DNA of 7,288 bases from Acidobacteriota bacterium. Lineage in GTDB: Bacteria; Acidobacteriota; Vicinamibacteria; Vicinamibacterales; UBA2999. Below, piece by piece: positions 1 through 5,271 of the stretch (positions are counted from its first letter, which is position 1; every line of letters begins with the position of its first letter). The notes under the pieces are model-generated. The model was not told the origin of the DNA. It did no database searches and worked only from the letters and a program-made list of their open reading frames with translations. Position numbers and translations under genes: made by a program. The stretch spans positions 1-7,288 of the forward strand of contig CANIAI010000116.1 of NCBI GenBank assembly GCA_947465275.1. The letters run 5' to 3'.

Positions 1-1586
1 AGCCCCCACGGCAGGTTCCCGTTGAGCAGGCCGGTGATGATGGTCGACATCAGCGTCGCCTGCGGCGCGGGCACAGCGGCTGAGCCGATCCCGAAGACGC
101 GGTGGAGGTAGAGGAGGGTGAGCCCGATGACGAACGCGGAGACGCAGACGCCGACGAGCAGGCCGATCTGCTGGTGGCGCGGGGTGGCGCCGACCAGGTA
201 GCCGGTCTTCAGGTCCTGCGACGTATTGCCGGCGTTGGCGGCGGCGATGCAGACGATGGCCCCGACGCAGAGCGCGATCGGCGAGTACCGGTCGCCGGTC
301 CAGCCGAGTGCGACGAAGAGCAGGCAGGTGAGGATCAGCGTGGCAATCGTCATCCCCGAGATCGGGTTCGACGAGGTGCCCACCAGTCCGGTGATGCGCG
401 ACGAGACCGTCGCGAAGAAGAAGCCGAACACCAGGATCAGGACAGCCGCCAGCACGTTGCCGCGCGTTGGCAGCCCCGGCATGAGCACCAGGAAGGCCGC
501 CAGCGCCAGGGCACCGAGCATCACGCCGCCGAGCGGCAGGTCGCGATCGGTCCGCAAGGCCTGTGCGCCGGCCACTCCTCCCGAGAGATCACGCAGCCCC
601 TCACGTGCCGAGGCGATGATCGTCGGCATCGTGCGGGCGAGCGTGATGAGCCCCGAGGCCAGCACCGCGCCGGCCCCGATGTACCGGATGTAGGCGCTCC
701 AGAGCTGCCCGGGCGCCATCTCCGAGATGAGGTACGGCAGCCCCGTCGCGGGGTTGCGTGCGAAGTTCGGGTGAATGGGCGGGAGCGGCAGCGGCAGGGC
801 GTTCCCGATGATCGAGAGCAGCGGCAGCAGGACGAGCCACGAGAGCACCCCGCCCGCGAACATCGTTCCCGCGATGCGCGGACCGATGACGTACCCGACG
901 CCCAGGTACTCGGGCGAGATGTCGATGTTGAGGGTGGCGTTCGGGAACGGGCTGGTCCGCGGCAGTGAGTAGCCGATCTCGGTGCGGAAGAGGTCAAGGA
1001 CCCAGGAGAGCGCCTTCCAGAGTGTGCCGGCGCCGAGTCCCCGGAAGACGACCGACGCCATCGCGCCGCCGCGTTCGCCCGCGACCAGCACCTCTGCGCA
1101 CGCGGTTCCTTCCGGGTAGGGGAGCGTGCCGTGCTCCTTCACGATGAGCGGCCGGCGCAGCGGCACCATCATGAGCACGCCCAGGATGCCGCCGGCCAGC
1201 GTCAGCAGCGCGATGCGCCCGTACGTGAAATACGACGGCCCGTACGGGACGAGGAAGATCAGGGCGGGCAGGGTGAACACGACGCCGCCGGCCACCGACT
1301 CGCCAGCCGAGCCGATCGTCTGCACCAGGTTGTTCTCGAGGATGGTCGATCCGCCCAGCCGCTTGAGCACCGAAATCGCGAGGACGGCAATCGGAATCGA
1401 GGCGCCGACCGTCAGGCCGGCGCGCAGCCCCAGGTAGACCGTCGATGCCCCGAACAGGAGGCCGAAGAGCGCCCCGAGGATGACCGCCCGCAGCGTCAGT
1501 TCCGCGGGTGATTCGGTCGCCGGGACGTAGGGGGTGACAGACCCGGTCTGGCTGGGTTGTCCTCCGTTTTCCGCCTCAACCGACAT
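1..1586 (-). CDS. OPT-family oligopeptide transporter, C-terminus off the window
   Basis: Reading the minus strand from the ATG at 1586-1584 gives 528 codons without a stop, reaching the left edge. The protein is a polytopic inner-membrane transporter of the prokaryotic oligopeptide transporter (OPT) family, which takes up small peptides or peptide-like metal chelates by proton symport. Family marks seen: an N-terminal block with AVILGALFGLLFGAST and YLGLRAGLTVGASIP, the stretch NNLVQTIGSAGES, the motif LPYPEGTACAEVL at about residues 155-167, and the hallmark NPISGMT at residues 407-413. Many hydrophobic segments are spaced along the whole length. Usual family length is about 600-700 residues, so perhaps 100-150 residues are missing. 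The first 25 residues are polar and cytoplasmic-looking. No Shine-Dalgarno sequence precedes the ATG; instead TACCAT ends 7 bases before it. The gene is divergent from rex. The substrate cannot be told from sequence. Confidence 0.93.
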   Translation of the reverse strand, partial: MSVEAENGGQPSQTGSVTPYVPATESPAELTLRAVILGALFGLLFGASTVYLGLRAGLTVGASIPIAVLAISVLKRLGGSTILENNLVQTIGSAGESVAGGVVFTLPALIFLVPYGPSYFTYGRIALLTLAGGILGVLMMVPLRRPLIVKEHGTLPYPEGTACAEVLVAGERGGAMASVVFRGLGAGTLWKALSWVLDLFRTEIGYSLPRTSPFPNATLNIDISPEYLGVGYVIGPRIAGTMFAGGVLSWLVLLPLLSIIGNALPLPLPPIHPNFARNPATGLPYLISEMAPGQLWSAYIRYIGAGAVLASGLITLARTMPTIIASAREGLRDLSGGVAGAQALRTDRDLPLGGVMLGALALAAFLVLMPGLPTRGNVLAAVLILVFGFFFATVSSRITGLVGTSSNPISGMTIATLILTCLLFVALGWTGDRYSPIALCVGAIVCIAAANAGNTSQDLKTGYLVGATPRHQQIGLLVGVCVSAFVIGLTLLYLHRVFGIGSAAVPAPQATLMSTIITGLLNGNLPWG

Positions 1587-1611
1587 GGGCGGGATGGTAG
1601 CATTGAAGCTT
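1587..1611. promoter_or_regulatory. Overlapping divergent promoters of the OPT gene and rex
   Basis: This short AT-richer patch lies between the two divergent genes. On the minus strand TACCAT (1599-1594) ends 7 bases before the OPT ATG at 1586. On the plus strand TAGCAT (1598-1603) ends 8 bases before the in-frame GTG at 1612 of rex. Both fit the -10 pattern TANNNT, and they share the central TA at 1598-1599, giving the near-symmetric ATGGTAGCAT. Neither direction has a good -35 hexamer or a properly spaced Shine-Dalgarno. The distances match those of leaderless transcripts. This is inference from motif placement only; alternative rex starts at 1585, 1594 or 1534 would put this patch inside the rex reading frame. 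Confidence 0.5.
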
Positions 1612-1630
1612 GTGAATTCGGCGAACAAGC
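1608..1630. promoter_or_regulatory. Rex-operator-like inverted repeat at the rex start
   Basis: The 6-base arms GCTTGT (1608-1613) and ACAAGC (1625-1630) form a perfect inverted repeat around 11 bases. Inside it, TTGTGAA (1610-1616) is a perfect copy of the known Rex half-site. The opposite half reads CGAACAA where the consensus is TTCACAA, with a spacing one base longer than the usual four, so the second half is degenerate. It overlaps the proposed rex start codon and lies next to both -10 elements, where binding could block both promoters. Rex autoregulation is known in other bacteria. Whether this weak site is used is unproven. Confidence 0.35.
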
Positions 1631-2286
1631 GACGGAACACGCCCGACCAGGTCTCGGAGCTGACGACCAATCGCCTGTCCGTCTACCTGCGCTGCCTGAA
1701 CGAACTCGACGCCGCCGGAGTCCAGACGATCTCGTCGCAGACGCTTGCGGAGCAGTTCCAGCTCAACGCCGCGCAGATTCGGAAGGACCTGGCCTACTTC
1801 GGGGAGTTTGGCGTCCGGGGCGTGGGGTACTACGTCAAGGAGCTGCGACGGCACCTGCGGCAGATTCTCGGCCTCGACCGCCGCCTGCGCGTCGCGATCA
1901 TGGGCGCCGGTAACCTCGGCCTCGCGCTCGCCGATTATCCGGGGTTCCGGCAGGAAGGTTTCGAGATCGCGGCGCTCTTCGACGCCGCGAACGAGAAGAT
2001 CGGCCACGAGTCGCGCGGCGGCGTCCCCATCTACGACATCCGTGAGCTCAAGCGGGTCGCGCGCAAGGAGCGGCTCGATATCGCCGTCATCGCCGTGCCC
2101 GCGCCGCATGCGCAGCCGGTCGTCGACCAGGTCGTCACTGCGGGCATCAAGGCGGTGCTCAACTTCTCGCCGGGCGCCTTGAAGGTGCCCGACACCGTGA
2201 AGCTGAAGAGCGTCGACCTGACCGTCTCACTCGAGAGCCTGTCGTTCTACCTGGCCCAGGGGGAGACCCCGGGAGAGCACCCATGA
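1612..2286 (+). CDS. rex: Redox-sensing transcriptional repressor Rex
   Basis: Rex is a homodimeric cytoplasmic repressor that binds DNA when NADH/NAD+ is low and releases it when NADH rises, controlling respiratory and fermentative genes. The 224-residue protein has the N-terminal winged-helix domain at about residues 15-85 (core SSQTLAEQFQLNAAQIRKDL, then AYFGEFGVRGVGY), the Rossmann nucleotide-binding motif GAGNLG at 98-103, the family block LADYPGF, an Asp at 124 closing strand beta-2, and NFSP at 184-187 before the C-terminal dimer helix. I chose GTG 1612 because it gives a length close to other Rex proteins, and the bases just upstream look like promoter rather than coding sequence. In-frame alternatives are ATG 1594, ATG 1585 (which overlaps the OPT start in a CATG) and GTG 1534 (inside the OPT gene). 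None has a well-spaced Shine-Dalgarno. It overlaps moaC by four bases, suggesting translational coupling. Confidence 0.95.
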   Translation: MNSANKRRNTPDQVSELTTNRLSVYLRCLNELDAAGVQTISSQTLAEQFQLNAAQIRKDLAYFGEFGVRGVGYYVKELRRHLRQILGLDRRLRVAIMGAGNLGLALADYPGFRQEGFEIAALFDAANEKIGHESRGGVPIYDIRELKRVARKERLDIAVIAVPAPHAQPVVDQVVTAGIKAVLNFSPGALKVPDTVKLKSVDLTVSLESLSFYLAQGETPGEHP

Positions 2287-2804
2287 GTCGGAAGCGGCCG
2301 GTCGGTGGCAGCCCCCTCCTCACGCATGTCGACGCCGAGGGCCGCGTCTCGATGGTGGACGTGAGCGCGAAGGCGCCAACCGTGCGCGAGGCGATCGCCT
2401 CTGGAGAGATCCGGATGAGCGCGGTGGCGCGCCGGCTCGTGCGGTCAGGCGCGGTGGCGAAGGGCGACCCGCTGCAGACCGCGCGCCTGGCGGGCATCAT
2501 GGCCGCGAAGCAGACGTCGTCGCTGATTCCGCTCTGTCATCCGCTCCCGCTCTCGCACGTCTCGATCGATCTCACGGCGACCCGGACGGGCTACCGGATC
2601 ACCGCGTGCGTGCGGACGACAGCGCCGACCGGCGTCGAGATGGAGGCGCTGACGGCCGTCTCCGTGGCCGCGTTGACCATCTACGACATGGTGAAGGCCG
2701 TCGACAAGGCGATGGTGATCGGCGAGGTCCGCCTCGAGCTCAAGACGGGCGGCAAGTCCGGCACGTACCGTCGCTCACGGTCCGCCTCCCGTTCGCGCGC
2801 CTGA
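2283..2804 (+). CDS. moaC: Cyclic pyranopterin monophosphate synthase MoaC
   Basis: MoaC converts the MoaA product, 3',8-cyclo-GTP, into cyclic pyranopterin monophosphate, the first stable intermediate of molybdenum cofactor synthesis, in the cytoplasm. The 173-residue protein carries the family signatures in order: LTHVDAEGRVSMVDVSAK (13-30), LIPLCHPLPL (81-90, with His86), VEMEALTAVSVAALTIYDMVKAVDK (118-142, with Asp135 and Lys138) and GGKSG (156-160, with Lys158), which supply the conserved active-site residues. The start is supported by GGGAG seven bases before the ATG and by the ATGA overlap with the rex stop. The last dozen residues (RRSRSASRSRA) are an unusual Arg/Ser tail, where most relatives end soon after GGKSG. 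No moaA is in the window. The adjacency of rex and moaC also occurs in Bacillus, where moaC was called ydiG and rex ydiH. Confidence 0.97.
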   Translation: MSRKRPVGGSPLLTHVDAEGRVSMVDVSAKAPTVREAIASGEIRMSAVARRLVRSGAVAKGDPLQTARLAGIMAAKQTSSLIPLCHPLPLSHVSIDLTATRTGYRITACVRTTAPTGVEMEALTAVSVAALTIYDMVKAVDKAMVIGEVRLELKTGGKSGTYRRSRSASRSRA

Positions 2805-2836
2805 CAGCGCCTGATAAGGGGCGGGCGCCGATGGAA

Positions 2837-2853
2837 GCGGGCGCAGAGCCCGC
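2837..2853. terminator. GC hairpin at the convergent moaC / DUF3618 junction
   Basis: GCGGGC (2837-2842) and GCCCGC (2848-2853) form a perfect 6-bp stem with a five-base GCAGA loop. It lies after the moaC stop (2804) and just beyond the stop of the converging minus-strand gene (2858-2856), so one stem could serve both directions. There is no T-run on either side, so it is at best a weak or non-canonical intrinsic terminator. Confidence 0.35.
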
Positions 2854-2855
2854 CG

Positions 2856-3122
2856 TCACCAGCGCCGGGACGCCTGGATCGTGGCGCGGATCACCCGCCG
2901 GCGGTCGCGGCGCGTCCGCCAGTTCCGCCACGCCATCCCGCCGCCGGTGAGCAGCAGCAGCCCCCCGATCAGCCGATCCACGAAGTAGGGCGGCAGGTGG
3001 CTCGCCGCATACTTCCGCGCGCTGAACGCATGCGCCCGCGCCTCGAGACGCGCGATCTTGCGGTCGAGCGCCGCCCGCGTCTCGCTCATCTCCGCACGGA
3101 TGACAGCCGCTTCGCGATCCAT
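2856..3122 (-). CDS. Small DUF3618-type membrane protein
   Basis: The 88-residue product begins with a charged helix (REAAVIRAEMSETRAALDRK, then IARLEARA) that resembles the DUF3618 domain, whose members typically start with an I-R-x-E/D-(I/M)-x-x-TR-x-x-L pattern. A single hydrophobic segment follows at about residues 51-65 (LIGGLLLLTGGGMAW), then a very basic tail rich in Arg. The likely role is as a small inner-membrane protein with a cytoplasmic coiled-coil region; the biochemical function is unknown. The ATG at 3122 is well supported by AAGGAG eight bases upstream, a clear Shine-Dalgarno that lies within the end of the upstream gene. The two genes overlap by 37 bases in different frames, so they are surely co-transcribed. 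A longer in-frame reading upstream to 3257 is a composition artefact inside the neighbour gene. Confidence 0.75.
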   Translation of the reverse strand: MDREAAVIRAEMSETRAALDRKIARLEARAHAFSARKYAASHLPPYFVDRLIGGLLLLTGGGMAWRNWRTRRDRRRVIRATIQASRRW

Positions 3123-3523
3123 TCGGAGTTCTCCTTGATGGTCGAGACCGTCTCCTCGGGGACGGGGCGGAAGGCGCGCACCTGCGCGCGGCCGGCGAGG
3201 GCGCTCGCGACACCGCCGACGAGCAGCAGCACCGCCACGGCCAGGAAGCCCGCCCACGCGGGCCAGGCGAGCAGGGCGGCGATACCGAGCGCGAGCGCGA
3301 TCAGCAGGAAGGTCGCGCCGAAGGCGAGCGCAATCGCGGCGAGGACGAAGGCCATCCCGGCGGTGCGCAACCGGCGCACCTGCTCGGTCACCTCGACGCG
3401 GGCGAGCGCGATCTCCTCACGGACGAGCCGCCGGACGTCATCGAGGATGCCGCGGATCAGGTCGCCGATCGACTCGTCGCGAATGCTGTCGTGTTGAACA
3501 ACGGGTTGCACAGGCACTTCCAT
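3086..3523 (-). CDS. Holin-superfamily-III / YqjE-like membrane protein
   Basis: The 145-residue protein has an amphipathic N-terminal helix with the pattern SIGDLIRGILDDVRRLVREE followed by IALARVEV (about 18-45). This is characteristic of the Phage_holin_3_6 (PF07332) family, to which E. coli YqjE belongs. Two close hydrophobic segments follow (about 54-84 and 87-110), then a charged C-terminus. Despite the family name, chromosomal members of this kind sit in small operons with DUF883 or DUF3618 proteins and are thought of as inner-membrane or envelope proteins, not lysis proteins; their exact function is not known. It overlaps the following DUF3618 gene by 37 bases. The ATG at 3523 lacks an obvious Shine-Dalgarno, so the start is uncertain; a GTG two codons downstream is an alternative. 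Confidence 0.82.
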   Translation of the reverse strand: MEVPVQPVVQHDSIRDESIGDLIRGILDDVRRLVREEIALARVEVTEQVRRLRTAGMAFVLAAIALAFGATFLLIALALGIAALLAWPAWAGFLAVAVLLLVGGVASALAGRAQVRAFRPVPEETVSTIKENSEWIAKRLSSVRR

Positions 3524-3559
3524 GCCGGAGCAGCGAGCAAGCGAGGTGCCGTGGCACGT

Positions 3560-3576
3560 CCCCGCGGTCGGCGGGG
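3560..3576. terminator. GC hairpin in the lepB / holin-family gap
   Basis: CCCCGC (3560-3565) and GCGGGG (3571-3576) make a perfect 6-bp stem with a five-base loop, 37 bases beyond the lepB stop on the minus strand. No T-run follows in that direction. It could attenuate read-through from lepB into the membrane-protein pair. The rest of the 89-base gap holds no promoter I can recognise. Confidence 0.25.
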
Positions 3577-3612
3577 AGATGACTCAGCAGGCCGGCGCGG
3601 ACCAGGAACGGG

Positions 3613-4359
3613 TCAGAAGACGTGCGCCGTCGGGATCGGCCACCACCGCAGCTGCACCTTGCCGATGATGTACTTCTTCGGGACGAAGCCCCAGTGCCGG
3701 CTGTCGGAACTGTTGTTCCGGTGGTCGCCCATGACGAAGTAGTAGCCCTCCGGAATGACCGTGGGCCCGAAATCGTCGTGGCTGCGATATTCCGGCGGCA
3801 CGAAGTCGTCACGCATCGGCACGTCGTTCACGAACACGCGCCCGTCGACGATACGCACCGTGTCGCCCTCTTCCGCGATCACCCGCTTGACGAATGACTT
3901 GTCGGGGTTCAGCGGGTAGTACAGCATCACGATGTCGCCGCGGCGCGGCGCGCCCATGCGGTAGGCGAACTTGTTGACGATCAGCCGGTCCTGATCGGCG
4001 AGCGTCGGGGCCATGCTGAGCCCCTCCACGCGCGCCACCTGGAAGCCGAAGGTCACGATCAGCGTGGCATACACCGCCGCCGACGCCAGCGTCTTGAACC
4101 AGGCGACGATCTCGTCCCGGATCAGCGCCAGGTGCTGTGCCATGTCGGCCTGCTGGTTCGGGACGTGCGGCTCGTGAACCGGCGCGGGCTCCACGGCGAC
4201 CACGGCCGTCATGTGCGTCGGATCGGCCTCGACCGCCGTGGGCGGGGGCAGCGCCTGCTGCGCCACGGGGGACTCTACCAGCGCCGCCTCGCTCGGGAAC
4301 GCGTCGGCCGGGTCGCCCTCCGTCACCGTCAACGCCGCGACAGGCTCCCCCTCGGTCAC
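3613..4359 (-). CDS. lepB: Signal peptidase I
   Basis: LepB is the inner-membrane serine protease (family S26) that removes signal peptides from exported proteins. From GTG 4359 the product has 248 residues. The transmembrane anchor is at about 90-110, followed at once by the catalytic box VEGLSMAPTL (nucleophile Ser115), then RRGDIVMLYYP (139-149), the general-base box FVKRVIAEEGD (Lys158) and box E, GDHRNNSSDSRHWG (211-224). All catalytic elements are intact. Ahead of the anchor lies about 70 residues of acidic, Pro/Ala/Val-rich low-complexity sequence (TEGEP, TEGDP, EPAPVHEP), probably a disordered cytoplasmic tail. GTG 4359 is chosen because GAGG lies eight bases upstream and it falls 29 bases after the lytR stop. 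The frame is open to an ATG at 4494, which would overlap lytR by 106 bases. ATGs at 4212 and 4143 would remove part or all of the tail and leave a 176-residue core. The gene follows lytS-lytR, perhaps in one transcript. Confidence 0.93.
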   Translation of the reverse strand: MTEGEPVAALTVTEGDPADAFPSEAALVESPVAQQALPPPTAVEADPTHMTAVVAVEPAPVHEPHVPNQQADMAQHLALIRDEIVAWFKTLASAAVYATLIVTFGFQVARVEGLSMAPTLADQDRLIVNKFAYRMGAPRRGDIVMLYYPLNPDKSFVKRVIAEEGDTVRIVDGRVFVNDVPMRDDFVPPEYRSHDDFGPTVIPEGYYFVMGDHRNNSSDSRHWGFVPKKYIIGKVQLRWWPIPTAHVF

Positions 4360-4388
4360 CGGATCGACCTCGGCGAGCGGCTCAGGGG

Positions 4389-5222
4389 TCAGAGCTTCAG
4401 ATACTCCCGCAGCCGCTTGGTCTGCGACCGGCTGACCGGAATCTCCGTGCCCTTCGCGTCCTTCATCCGAAGGATGTAGTTCCTGCTGAACCAAGGGACG
4501 ATCTCCTTGATCTTGTTGATGTTGACCAGGTGGGAGCGGTGTACCCGCCAGAAGACCTCCGGGTCGAGCCGCGCCTGCAGGTCATCGAGTGTCCGGTAGT
4601 TCGACGTTCCCGCGACCTGGCCTGTAACTATGGTAATCGACTCGTCGGCGAGGGAGGCAAAGATGATCTCCTCGGCCTGCACGAGCATGAACCGTTCGCC
4701 CACCTTCACAGCCACCTGTTCCCGGCGCACCTGCCGGTCGGCCATCAGGCGCACGATGCGCTCCAGGCTTTCGTTGAGGTTGGCCGCCGACGGCTGGGCC
4801 GTCGCGGTGCGCTCCACCTGCATGCGGCGCCGGGCGCGGTCGATCGCCTGTTCGAGCCGTCGGGGGTCGACCGGCTTGAGCAGGTAGTCGACCGCGTTCA
4901 CCTCGAAGGCCTGGATGGCGTGCTGGTCGAAGGCGGTGACGAAGATCAGCGCGGGCGGCGGGTCCGGGGCGGCCAGCAGGCGCCGGGCCACCTCGAAGCC
5001 GTTCAGTCCCGGCATCTGGATGTCGAGGAAGACGAGGTCTGGCGCGTGCCGCTCGATGGCGGCGAGTGCCTCGAGGCCGTTGCCGGCCTGGGCGATCACG
5101 TCGACCGACCCGAGCTGTTCGAGGTGATAACAGAGCTCGCTGCGGGCGAGCTGCTCGTCGTCGACCACCAGGGCGTTGATCGGCGGGGCCGGGGCGTCGG
5201 TCATCGGGCGGATCGGGTCCAT
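4389..5222 (-). CDS. lytR: LytR/AlgR-type response regulator (receiver + LytTR)
   Basis: This is the cytoplasmic response regulator partner of the adjacent LytS-like kinase; phosphorylation would control its DNA binding. From ATG 5222 it has 277 residues. The receiver domain (about 14-135) carries the acidic pair D21-D22 (VVDDE), the phospho-acceptor Asp67 (VFLDIQMPG), Thr96 (FVTAFD) and Lys116 (YLLKPVD), so it looks fully active. After a linker rich in Gln, Ala and Arg comes a LytTR DNA-binding domain (about 170-277) with the typical ERFMLV, WRVHRSHLVN and IPVSRSQTKRLRE blocks. The start is uncertain: the frame opens at GTG 5279, overlapping lytS by eight bases, and ATG 5204 also fits the usual short N-terminus. 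ATG 5222 has a weak GAGA five bases upstream. LytTR regulators usually bind paired direct repeats; none was recognised near these genes. Confidence 0.94.
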   Translation of the reverse strand: MDPIRPMTDAPAPPINALVVDDEQLARSELCYHLEQLGSVDVIAQAGNGLEALAAIERHAPDLVFLDIQMPGLNGFEVARRLLAAPDPPPALIFVTAFDQHAIQAFEVNAVDYLLKPVDPRRLEQAIDRARRRMQVERTATAQPSAANLNESLERIVRLMADRQVRREQVAVKVGERFMLVQAEEIIFASLADESITIVTGQVAGTSNYRTLDDLQARLDPEVFWRVHRSHLVNINKIKEIVPWFSRNYILRMKDAKGTEIPVSRSQTKRLREYLKL

Positions 5223-5243
5223 GCGGGTCTCGGGGCCTCGGGC

Positions 5244-5267
5244 ATCGGTCGGGCGATCGGTCGGGCG
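5244..5267. repeat. Two perfect tandem copies of a 12-base unit
   Basis: ATCGGTCGGGCG occurs at 5244-5255 and again at 5256-5267 without a break. It lies between the lytS stop (5272) and the ATG proposed for lytR. If lytR starts at GTG 5279, the repeat instead encodes an RPTD-RPTD duplication in its N-terminus. The unit is a whole number of codons, so copy-number change would not shift the frame. Confidence 0.85.
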
Positions 5268-5271
5268 GTGG

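Noticed and set aside
102..1511. Long plus-strand open frames across the left 1.5 kb with Arg/Asp/Gln-rich translations.
   Set aside because: They are antisense to the OPT gene, have no recognisable domain, and show the composition expected of GC-rich antisense frames. The minus frame carries clear OPT motifs.
1606..1619. Adjacent HindIII (AAGCTT) and EcoRI (GAATTC) sites, suggesting a cloning-vector junction.
   Set aside because: The sequence runs without a break from the OPT gene into rex, and the sites lie in the natural AT-richer promoter patch. Two six-base sites close together are not enough to call an artefact.
3086..3523. A phage lysis (holin) cassette controlled by LytSR, by analogy with LytSR-LrgAB of Staphylococcus.
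   Set aside because: The protein matches the YqjE-like chromosomal branch, not LrgA/CidA. No endolysin or other phage gene is present. The shared word holin is a naming coincidence.
3546..3557. GTGCC/GGCAC inverted repeat as a second hairpin in the lepB/holin gap.
   Set aside because: Its two-base loop is too small for a stable RNA hairpin, and the arms are only five bases.
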